Shown here piece after piece: positions 1-5,109 of a stretch of 7,662 bases of DNA. The stretch is from Oscillospiraceae bacterium. Its GTDB lineage: Bacteria; Bacillota; Clostridia; Oscillospirales; Oscillospiraceae. The position numbers and the translations under genes were made by a program. Positions within the stretch are counted from its first letter, which is position 1. Every line of letters starts with the position of its first letter. Below the pieces are notes generated by a model. It saw only the letters and a program-made list of their open reading frames with translations. It had not been told where the DNA came from and did not search any database. Location: contig JAISTA010000239.1 of the NCBI GenBank assembly GCA_031272845.1, forward strand, positions 1 through 7,662, in the 5' to 3' direction.

Positions 1-1
1 A

Positions 2-172
2 TGCTTCGGCGCATTTGACGGCGCGGCAAAGCGGCGAATCTCGGAGCTGCTGACGCTTGCCGCCGGGAGCGCCGGTCGTCTGATTGACGAGCTTCCGGAA
101 ACCGCCTACACTCCGATAATAAAAAACATCGTATTTTGGGGCGTAAAGCAAAACATCGACAGGCTGACGTAA
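2..172 (+). CDS. 3' end of an unrecognised protein gene (partial)
   Basis: An open frame runs from the left edge of the window to a TAA stop at 170-172, giving the last 56 residues of a protein whose start lies outside. The visible part begins CFGAFDGAAKRRISELL and ends FWGVKQNIDRLT. It has an alanine- and leucine-rich helical middle and an amphipathic basic C-terminus, with no signal, membrane segment or motif I can name. Codon use (GCGG, CCGG, GCC-rich third positions) is like the genes downstream, which supports real coding. A terminator-like hairpin 33 bases after the stop fits the end of a transcription unit. The ATG at base 1 is in another frame and stops after five codons, so it is not a start. 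I do not recognise the family, and no function is proposed. Confidence 0.6.
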   Translation, partial: CFGAFDGAAKRRISELLTLAAGSAGRLIDELPETAYTPIIKNIVFWGVKQNIDRLT

Positions 173-205
173 AACACGGTCTCACAGCAGAACAGCACGG
201 AGCTA

Positions 206-248
206 AAAAACCGGTACGCGCAGAAAAATGCGGCCAGTGCCGGTTTTT
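206..248 (+). terminator. Rho-independent terminator after the partial left-edge gene
   Basis: AAAAACCGG (206-214) pairs with CCGGTTTTT (240-248). The stem continues inward with a G-U pair and two Watson-Crick pairs (215-217 with 237-239), and a second small hairpin CGCA/TGCG (219-222 with 229-232) sits in the loop. The A-run/T-run form could terminate in both directions. It lies 33 bases past the stop of the upstream gene and about 130 bases before the next start, as expected for the end of the upstream unit. Confidence 0.55.
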
Positions 249-292
249 GCGTTTCTATATAGGATGTTGCAGCCGCTTCCGGTCAATTCAAG

Positions 293-322
293 AAAAAAAG
301 CGGGCATCGCTGTTCTTTTTTT
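293..322 (+). terminator. Possible second, weak terminator hairpin
   Basis: A run of seven A's leads into AGCG (299-302), a five-base loop, CGCT (308-311) and then TTCTTTTTTT. The GC stem is only four pairs, and A-T pairing outside it needs a one-base bulge and a mismatch. It may be a backup terminator behind the stronger hairpin at 206-248, or simply AT-rich sequence in front of the next promoter. Confidence 0.3.
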
Positions 323-324
323 AC

Positions 325-353
325 TTGCGTTTTGCCGAAATATGTGTTAAAAT
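325..353 (+). promoter_or_regulatory. Possible promoter for the NTPase/DUF1538/P-II cluster
   Basis: TTGCGT (325-330) and TAAAAT (348-353) are separated by 17 bases, which matches sigma-A spacing; the -35 box matches 3 of 6 consensus bases and the -10 box 5 of 6. Transcription would begin near 360, almost on top of the AAGGA (360-364) that should serve the first gene, which makes this placement doubtful. No better pair is visible between the hairpins and the gene. Confidence 0.3.
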
Positions 354-377
354 TATTCTAAGGAATGTTATTCTTCA

Positions 378-899
378 TTGCCTAACGCACAAGCTACGAA
401 AAACATTTTTCTGACGGGGAAAAAGCACGTCGGCAAAACAACCGCGCTCAACGCGTTTCTCGCGGCGCTCGCGCCTGAAAATGCGCCCGGCGGCTTTATC
501 ACGGAGTGGAACGCCGCGCGGGACTGTCTGCGCATGCACGCGTTATCCAGCGGCGAAGCAGCCGTTATAGCGCAAATGTCCGGCGGCAGGCTCACCGCCC
601 ATCCTGATGTGTTCGACACGTTCGGCGTATCCGCGCTGAACGCCTCGCGCAGCCGCCCGCTTGTGATTATGGACGAGCTTGGCCGGCTTGAGGCGGCCGC
701 GCACGTGTTTCAGGCGGCGGTTTTGGAGCTGCTGGCAGACCCCCGTACGCGAGTGCTCGGCGTATTGCAGCAGGGCTCCGGCGAATTTACGCAGACAATT
801 GCCGCGCTGCCGAATGTGACGGTTCTTGAAGTTACGGAGCTTAACCGAAACGGCATACCCTCGGAGCTTGAAAAGCATTTTATATATGACAAGGATTAA
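378..899 (+). CDS. THEP1-type nucleoside triphosphatase (P-loop NTPase)
   Basis: This 173-residue protein looks like the small THEP1/NTPase_1 family (PF03266; human NTPCR and Aquifex THEP1 are the characterised members), cytosolic P-loop enzymes that slowly hydrolyse nucleoside triphosphates to diphosphates; the cellular role is poorly defined. Seen directly: a Walker A loop GKKHVGKTT at residues 14-22 straight after a beta strand (NIFLTG), a Walker B-like strand PLVIMDELGRLE at 94-105 that matches the family's DE(I/L)GxxE signature, and a C-terminal EVTELNRNGIPSEL that corresponds to the family's 'T.EN/R..LP' ending. Length is normal for the family. The start is TTG at 378, since a stop lies in frame at 348-350 and no ATG or GTG precedes the Walker loop; AAGGA at 360-364 is 13 bases upstream, rather far. 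Its stop is 12 bases before the DUF1538 gene, so the two are probably co-transcribed. Family assignment is firm; a link to the membrane protein is inference. Confidence 0.85.
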   Translation: MPNAQATKNIFLTGKKHVGKTTALNAFLAALAPENAPGGFITEWNAARDCLRMHALSSGEAAVIAQMSGGRLTAHPDVFDTFGVSALNASRSRPLVIMDELGRLEAAAHVFQAAVLELLADPRTRVLGVLQQGSGEFTQTIAALPNVTVLEVTELNRNGIPSELEKHFIYDKD

Positions 900-911
900 A
901 ATCACCGAAAA

Positions 912-2486
912 TTGATAAAGCTATTGCTGAAAAACTTCAAGGACGCCGCGTTTTCAATCCTGCCGATTTCCGCCGCGGTGCTTTTGCTTTGCTTTATCTT
1001 TATTCCGGGGCAGACCTCCGTTATACTCGCGGCCGCTCTGCCGGGAATCGCGCTGCTCATTGCCGGAACGGCGCTTTTTACTCTCGGCAGCGACACCGCA
1101 AACACAATAATCGGCAAGCATATAGGCAGCTTTCTTTCGAGTTCAAAGAAAACCTGGCTGATTCTGATTTCTTTCTTTGTAATCGGCGTTGCGGTAACGA
1201 TTGCGGAGCCTGACCTTTCCGTTTTGTCGGCACTCGTCTCGTCCGTCTCGCCCATTACACTTATTTTGTCAATCGCGCTCGGTGTCGGCGTTTTTCTCGC
1301 CCTTGCGGCTCTGCGCACGCTTTACGGCGTTTCGCTGGCGAAGCTGCTGCTGCCGCTATATGCCGCGCTGTTTGTTCTTATGGTATTCGTACCGCGCGAG
1401 TATCTGCCGCTGTCGTTTGACTCCGGCGGCGTTACGACAGGGCCGATTACGGTACCGTTTATTCTCGCGCTCGGCGTTGGTATCGCAAGGGTGCGCGGCG
1501 GCAAACACTCCGCGGAGGACAGCTTTGGCTTTGTTGCAATCGCGTCTGTCGGGCCGATTGCGGCGGTTGCGCTGCTCGGCATGCTCGGCAGCGGTGCGGC
1601 AAGCGGTACCGCCGCCGCAAGCGAGGAGCTTTACGTCTCAGCCGGCGCCGCGTTTGCCGTTTTCGGGCAGACGGCGCTTCACAACCTGAAAAGCGTCGCC
1701 ATAGCGCTGGCGCCGATTGCCGCGATCTTTATTGTATTCCAGATTTTCGCGCTCAGGCTGAAGCTGCTGCGCGTAATCGGCATTTTCGCGGGCTTTTTCA
1801 TAACGTATATAGGGCTTGTCCTTTTCCTGACGGGCGCGGAGGGCGCGTTTGTCCCGCTCGGAACCTCGCTCGGCAGCAAAATCGCCTCAACCGGCGCGGC
1901 ATTTTTAATCGTACCGCTCGGGCTTTTGTTCGGGCTCTTAACCGTTTTGTCGGAGCCGTCGATTCACGTGCTCGTAAAAGAGGTTGAGACCGTTTCAAAC
2001 GGCCGAATAACGCGAAAATCCGTGCTTATCGCGCTTGCCGTCGGCGTTGCGTTTTCTGTCGGACTTGCGCAGCTGCGTGTGCTGACAGGGATTCCTCTGC
2101 TGCCGATTTTGCTTGCGGGGTACGGAATCGCGCTTTTGCTCTCGTTTTTCGTAAACCCGATGTACACCTCCATCGCGTTCGACTCAGGCGGCGTTGCTTC
2201 GGGCCCTATGACCTCGGCGTTTATCCTGTCGTTCACGCTCGGCTCGGCTGCAGCGCTCGGCCGCAGCATTTATACAGACGCGTTCGGCGTGGTCGCGCTC
2301 GTTGCAATGACGCCGCTAATTACAATTCAGCTTCTCGGCGTGTATTCAGAGCGCGCGGAGCTTGCGGGCAGAATAAAGCGCGTGTTTGCCCGCGCCCGCG
2401 TAATACCGCCGCAGCCCGTTTTTTCAACCCAGACAGAGGTTATTTCTCTTAACTGGCAGCTCGCGTTTGAAGGAGGCGGCGTATGA
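912..2486 (+). CDS. Two-repeat DUF1538 integral membrane protein
   Basis: A 524-residue, very hydrophobic protein with about a dozen probable membrane segments, matching the DUF1538 family (PF07556) of uncharacterised bacterial membrane proteins. It contains two homologous halves offset by 254 residues. FDSGGVTTGPIT at 169-180 is repeated as FDSGGVASGPMT at 423-434. EDSFGFVAIASVGP at 202-215 is repeated as TDAFGVVALVAMTP at 455-468. AEPDLSVL at 98-105 is repeated as SEPSIHVL at 347-354. Internal duplication with glycine-rich breaks in membrane helices is typical of transporters and channels, so a transport role is plausible but unproven. The start is taken as TTG 912, the first start codon after the upstream stop in the same frame (897-899); the only nearby Shine-Dalgarno-like sequence (AAGGA, 891-895) is 16 bases away, so initiation may rely on coupling, or TTG 924 may be used. 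The last codons overlap the P-II-like gene by ATGA. The C-terminal tail after about residue 485 is basic and probably cytosolic, a possible docking site for that partner (inference). Confidence 0.85.
   Translation: MIKLLLKNFKDAAFSILPISAAVLLLCFIFIPGQTSVILAAALPGIALLIAGTALFTLGSDTANTIIGKHIGSFLSSSKKTWLILISFFVIGVAVTIAEPDLSVLSALVSSVSPITLILSIALGVGVFLALAALRTLYGVSLAKLLLPLYAALFVLMVFVPREYLPLSFDSGGVTTGPITVPFILALGVGIARVRGGKHSAEDSFGFVAIASVGPIAAVALLGMLGSGAASGTAAASEELYVSAGAAFAVFGQTALHNLKSVAIALAPIAAIFIVFQIFALRLKLLRVIGIFAGFFITYIGLVLFLTGAEGAFVPLGTSLGSKIASTGAAFLIVPLGLLFGLLTVLSEPSIHVLVKEVETVSNGRITRKSVLIALAVGVAFSVGLAQLRVLTGIPLLPILLAGYGIALLLSFFVNPMYTSIAFDSGGVASGPMTSAFILSFTLGSAAALGRSIYTDAFGVVALVAMTPLITIQLLGVYSERAELAGRIKRVFARARVIPPQPVFSTQTEVISLNWQLAFEGGGV
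2470..2476 (+). promoter_or_regulatory. Strong ribosome binding site for the P-II-like gene, inside the DUF1538 gene
   Basis: AAGGAGG lies six bases before ATG 2483 and within the last codons of the membrane protein gene. With the ATGA stop/start overlap it makes translational coupling likely and fixes the P-II start. Confidence 0.8.
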
Positions 2487-2845
2487 CAAATGAGCAGAAC
2501 ACGCTGATAAAGCTGTTGTTCGTAATCGTCCCGATAGACCGTGCGCAAACGGTGTTTGAAATCGCCGCGCGCTGCGGCGCCGTATACAAAACAGCGACTG
2601 CGGCACGCGGAACAGCGCCGACGCAGACGCTTGAGCGCCTCGGAATCGCGGGCTCGGACATGGTCGTCGCGCAGATAGCGGCAAGTGACGGTATCGTCCA
2701 AAAAATCCTGTCAGAGCTGCGCGTCAGCCTGAAGCTCGGAGAAAAGCGCGGCGCGGGCGTTGCGTTTTCCGTTCCGCTGTCCGCCGCCGGAGGCCCCGAC
2801 GTTTTGAAAATGCTTGCGGGCCGGAGCGAAAACAGCAAGCTGTAG
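2483..2845 (+). CDS. Divergent P-II-like regulatory protein
   Basis: A 120-residue protein with the size and fold pattern of P-II/GlnB proteins: strand LIKLLFVIVP (8-17), helix RAQTVFEIAARCG (20-32), a T-loop-like stretch ATAARGTAPTQTLERL (38-53), strand SDMVVAQIA (58-66), helix DGIVQKILSEL (69-79), and a B-loop-like GEKRGAGVAFSVPL (86-99). P-II trimers normally sense ATP/ADP and 2-oxoglutarate and bind transporters or enzymes through the T-loop. By eye this one differs. There is no tyrosine after residue 35, so no uridylylation site. Where GlnB has G-D-G-K-I-F, this has G-A-G-V-A-F (90-95), losing the lysine that contacts ATP phosphates. The C-terminal arginine-rich ATP-binding segment is also absent. 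Start is ATG 2483 with a strong AAGGAGG, overlapping the membrane protein stop. The pairing with a membrane protein parallels GlnK-AmtB, so regulation of the DUF1538 protein is the natural inference; its ligand is unknown. Confidence 0.8.
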   Translation: MTNEQNTLIKLLFVIVPIDRAQTVFEIAARCGAVYKTATAARGTAPTQTLERLGIAGSDMVVAQIAASDGIVQKILSELRVSLKLGEKRGAGVAFSVPLSAAGGPDVLKMLAGRSENSKL

Positions 2846-2885
2846 TCCGCCCGCCCTACTATACCTACAATTTACACGTTATACT

Positions 2886-2892
2886 AAAGGAA
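2886..2892 (+). promoter_or_regulatory. Ribosome binding site of glyA
   Basis: AAAGGAA is nine bases before ATG 2902. This favours 2902 over the in-frame ATG at 2917, which starts closer to the usual family N-terminus (MSFIKSADPEV) but has no Shine-Dalgarno sequence at a proper distance. Confidence 0.6.
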
Positions 2893-2901
2893 TCCACATA
2901 A

Positions 2902-4155
2902 ATGCAGCTTTCCGCAATGTCCTTCATCAAATCAGCCGACCCGGAGGTCGGAGAAGCAATCGAGCGCGAATACCGCCGCCAGCAAACGCACATTGAGCTT
3001 ATCGCGTCAGAGAATTTCGTCTCAGAAGCGGTGCTGCTCGCCGCAGGCTCCGTCCTCACGAACAAATACGCCGAGGGGTACCCCGGTCACAGGTATTACG
3101 GCGGGTGCGAGGAGGTAGACGTTGTCGAAACGCTCGCGATTGAGCGCGCAAAAAAGGTCTTCGGCGCAAAATTCGTAAACGTCCAGCCGCATTCCGGCGC
3201 TTCGGCCAACTACGCCGCGTATCTGACGCTTGTAAAGCCGGGAGACACCGTTCTCGGCATGAATCTCGACCACGGCGGACACCTGACGCACGGCGCGCCC
3301 GCGAATTTCTCCGGCAGATACTACAACATCGTCTCCTACGGCGTTACGCCCGACACGAACGTCATTGATTACGACAATGTGCGCGAAATCGCAAAAAAGC
3401 ACCGCCCGAAAATGATTATCGCCGGAGCCTCGGCATATCCGCGTATCCTCGACTTTGAGGCGTTTTCCTCGATCGCAAAGGAGGTCGGCGCTTACCTTAT
3501 GGTAGACATTGCGCACATCGCGGGGCTCGTCGCGGCGGGAGAGCACCCCTCGCCCGTGCCGTACGCAGACGTTGTGACCAGCACGACGCACAAGACAATG
3601 CGCGGCCCGCGCGGCGGCTTTATTATGACAAACGACGAGGAGATTGCAAAGCGCGTAAACTCCGCAGTTTTTCCCGGAGCGCAGGGCGGCCCCTTAATGC
3701 ACGTTATCGCGGCAAAGGCTATCTCCTTCGGTGAGGCGGCGACGCCCGCGTTCCGCGAATACCAAAAGCAAATCCGCAAGAACTCGCAGGCTTTGGCGCA
3801 GGGACTTCTATCGCGCGGCGCGCAGCTTGTTTCCGGCGGCACGGACAATCACCTCTGCCTGATGGATCTGCGTCCTTTCGGCCTGACGGGCCGCGAAATG
3901 GAGGATCGCCTCAGCTCCGTAAATATCACGGCAAACAAGAACAAAATTCCGAACGACCCGCAGAACGCGAACAACACAAGCGGCGTCCGGCTCGGCACGC
4001 CCGCCGTTACAAGCCGGGGCTTTACGGAGAGCGACTGCGACGCTGTTGCGGGACTTATTGTTGATACTGCAAAGGATTATGACGCAAGCCGCGAGGCGGT
4101 GACAAAAAAAGTCGCGGAGCTTGTGGAGAAGCATCCGCTGTACGAAACGCTGTAA
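2902..4155 (+). CDS. glyA: Serine hydroxymethyltransferase
   Basis: A 417-residue, full-length cytosolic PLP enzyme that interconverts serine and glycine while moving a one-carbon unit to or from tetrahydrofolate, the main source of one-carbon units for purine, thymidylate and methionine synthesis. Motifs in order: IELIASENFVS (31-41), NKYAEGYPGHRYYGG with the conserved YPG..YYGG (54-68), NVQPHSGASANYAAY (93-107, phosphate-binding region), LDHGGHLTHG (122-131), VDIAHIAGLVAAG (201-213) with the PLP-ring Asp202 and His205, and TSTTHKTMRGPRGG (226-239) in which Lys231 is the Schiff-base lysine. The C-terminal domain with SGVRLGTPAVTSRGF is complete. It lies 56 bases after the P-II-like gene on the same strand; no convincing separate promoter is visible in that gap (a TATACT at 2880-2885 would start transcription on the ribosome binding site), so read-through or a promoter inside the upstream gene is likely. 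No truncation or missing catalytic residue seen. Confidence 0.97.
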   Translation: MQLSAMSFIKSADPEVGEAIEREYRRQQTHIELIASENFVSEAVLLAAGSVLTNKYAEGYPGHRYYGGCEEVDVVETLAIERAKKVFGAKFVNVQPHSGASANYAAYLTLVKPGDTVLGMNLDHGGHLTHGAPANFSGRYYNIVSYGVTPDTNVIDYDNVREIAKKHRPKMIIAGASAYPRILDFEAFSSIAKEVGAYLMVDIAHIAGLVAAGEHPSPVPYADVVTSTTHKTMRGPRGGFIMTNDEEIAKRVNSAVFPGAQGGPLMHVIAAKAISFGEAATPAFREYQKQIRKNSQALAQGLLSRGAQLVSGGTDNHLCLMDLRPFGLTGREMEDRLSSVNITANKNKIPNDPQNANNTSGVRLGTPAVTSRGFTESDCDAVAGLIVDTAKDYDASREAVTKKVAELVEKHPLYETL

Positions 4156-4166
4156 TAAGCAAGCGC

Positions 4167-4188
4167 AAAGGACACGTTTCCTTTTTTT
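4167..4188 (+). terminator. Weak terminator candidate after glyA
   Basis: AAAGGA (4167-4172), a six-base loop, and TCCTTT (4179-4184) continuing into a T-run to 4188. It sits 12 bases after the glyA stop and just before the rpsU promoter, the right place to separate the two units. The stem is only six pairs with two G-C pairs, so it is probably leaky. Confidence 0.4.
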
Positions 4189-4193
4189 GGAGA

Positions 4194-4222
4194 TTGACAA
4201 TTATATTCAAACTCTGTATAAT
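4194..4222 (+). promoter_or_regulatory. Consensus sigma-A/sigma-70 promoter of rpsU
   Basis: TTGACA (4194-4199) and TATAAT (4217-4222) are both perfect consensus hexamers with an optimal 17-base spacer. Transcription should start near 4229, leaving a leader of about 38 bases. Two perfect boxes suggest strong constitutive or growth-linked expression, in line with a ribosomal protein gene. Confidence 0.9.
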
Positions 4223-4253
4223 TAAATGCGTTGACTGCTATTTGCGCAATATA

Positions 4254-4260
4254 GGGGGTG
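4254..4260 (+). promoter_or_regulatory. rpsU: Ribosome binding site that fixes the rpsU start
   Basis: GGGGGTG lies six bases before ATG 4267. The GTG at 4258-4260 is in frame but is part of this binding site, so the longer reading from 4258 is not the real start. Confidence 0.75.
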
Positions 4261-4266
4261 AAGATA

Positions 4267-4449
4267 ATGTCAGATGTTTATTTGAAGGACGGAGAATCGC
4301 TTGACAGTGCGTTAAAGCGCTTTAAGCGCGCGGTTTCCAAAGCGGGAACGATCGCGGATGTGCGCCGTCACGAGTTTTATCAGCCTCCGGCGGTAAAGCG
4401 CCGCAAAAAGCAGGAAGCGGCGCGCAAGAACCGTAAAAAACGCGGCTAA
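4267..4449 (+). CDS. rpsU: 30S ribosomal protein S21
   Basis: A 60-residue, strongly basic protein of the bacterial S21 family, a small-subunit protein near the anti-Shine-Dalgarno end of 16S rRNA that helps in initiation. The N-terminal part DGESLDSALKRFKRAVSKAG (residues 7-26) is the family's most conserved stretch, and the rest (RRHEFYQPPAVKRRKKQEA, then a lysine/arginine tail ending KNRKKRG) has the usual form. Length is typical of the shorter S21 proteins of Bacillota. ATG 4267 is chosen because it has the binding site GGGGGTG at the right distance and gives the normal MS(D/E)V start. It has its own perfect promoter and a strong terminator, so it is a single-gene unit here, unlike the rpsU-dnaG-rpoD order of many Proteobacteria. 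Confidence 0.96.
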   Translation: MSDVYLKDGESLDSALKRFKRAVSKAGTIADVRRHEFYQPPAVKRRKKQEAARKNRKKRG

Positions 4450-4487
4450 AATGCTTACTTCCGGTTAACTACCTTTTTGAAATAATG

Positions 4488-4530
4488 CCAAAACAGCGCC
4501 GAGTGATCGACGCTGTTTTGGTTTTTCTTT
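4488..4530 (+). terminator. Strong rho-independent terminator of rpsU
   Basis: CCAAAACAGCG (4488-4498) pairs perfectly over 11 bases with CGCTGTTTTGG (4511-4521). Inside, after a C/A mismatch, CGA/TCG (4500-4502 with 4507-4509) closes a GTGA loop of the stable GNRA type. TTTTTCTTT (4522-4530) follows. It begins 38 bases after the rpsU stop. On the minus strand the hairpin is not followed by a T-run, so it is one-directional by this criterion. Confidence 0.93.
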
Positions 4531-4566
4531 AATCAGTAAAAACTCGTTTTGTTCGGACACTCGCCG

Positions 4567-5085
4567 TCACACCACGATCCCGTAGTCCAGTATCACGTTC
4601 CCCTGCCCGTCCGGCTCCGTGTAGCGCGGGCAGCTGTACCGCTCAAACGCAAACCAGCGGCGCGGCTTTGCGAGGTCTGTGCTTGCCGTTATCTCCTCCG
4701 CCAAAAGCTCCGCGACGCACCTGTCGTGCTGGAGGTAAATGTCCGGCTCGGTTCCCTTTATGTAGCACACGCCGGCTGACAGCGCGGGAATGTCCGCCAC
4801 GTCAAACCCGTCCGGCACAGGAGTTCCCTCCGGAAAGAAGATACCGATCCAATACTCGAATTCCTCCCCGTCCGCGCCCATAAATGCAAGACATGAGTCG
4901 CCGTGCTCCGGCGCGGGATTCGCGTGCCCCGCTAAAGCGCCGAACAGTCCCTCGCTGTGCCACTGCTCCCACTTGTTTGAAAACATTCCCGTGACCGGGT
5001 CGCAGTCGGCGTTTGTGTAACGTTTTCCGATGAACCGCAGCGCGGGATAATCCTCGCGCACCGCATTGATTATTTCGGCTGACAT
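4567..5085 (-). CDS. GyrI-like/AraC-type effector-binding domain protein
   Basis: A 172-residue stand-alone protein that resembles the GyrI-like small-molecule binding domain (the SOUL-fold effector domain found at the C-terminus of BmrR/Rob-type regulators and as single proteins). Supporting parts: LRFIGKRYTNADCDP near the N-terminus (16-30), a tryptophan-rich helix FSNKWEQWHSEGLFGAL (35-51), the strand FEYWIGIFFPEGTPVPDGFD (76-95) with the acidic/aromatic EYW that lines the ligand pocket in the family, and a closing strand ERYSCPRYTE...NVILDYGIVV (148-172). There is no DNA-binding domain, so it is not itself a repressor; such proteins may bind or, in some described cases, hydrolyse small molecules. 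Start ATG 5085 has AAGGAG (5093-5098) seven bases upstream. It follows the large oxidoreductase by 24 bases on the same strand, so one mRNA is likely and its ligand may relate to that enzyme's substrate (inference). No terminator with a T-run is seen downstream. Confidence 0.75.
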   Translation of the reverse strand: MSAEIINAVREDYPALRFIGKRYTNADCDPVTGMFSNKWEQWHSEGLFGALAGHANPAPEHGDSCLAFMGADGEEFEYWIGIFFPEGTPVPDGFDVADIPALSAGVCYIKGTEPDIYLQHDRCVAELLAEEITASTDLAKPRRWFAFERYSCPRYTEPDGQGNVILDYGIVV

Positions 5086-5109
5086 ATTTTGTCTCCTTCT
5101 TGCGCCGGA

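Noticed and set aside
1..18. ATG at the first base as a gene start
   Set aside because: It stops after five codons; the real coding frame starts at base 2 and continues from outside the window.
365..385. ATG at 365 as the start of the NTPase gene or a leader peptide
   Set aside because: It is out of frame with the NTPase and encodes only six residues before TAA; the position next to AAGGA is too close for a good start.
1201..1689. Long plus-strand open frame inside the DUF1538 gene
   Set aside because: It is an out-of-frame shadow rich in Arg, Cys and Ser, while the main frame shows clear family motifs throughout.
2880..2885. TATACT as a -10 box for glyA
   Set aside because: The matching -35 position reads TACTAT, and transcription would begin on the ribosome binding site.
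4242..4249. TTGCGCAA palindrome in the rpsU leader as an operator
   Set aside because: Eight bases of symmetry alone is weak and no second site or known regulator pattern supports it.
4543..4556. AAAACTCGTTTT as a terminator for the minus-strand unit
   Set aside because: The symmetry would leave only a two-base loop and no T-run follows on the minus strand.
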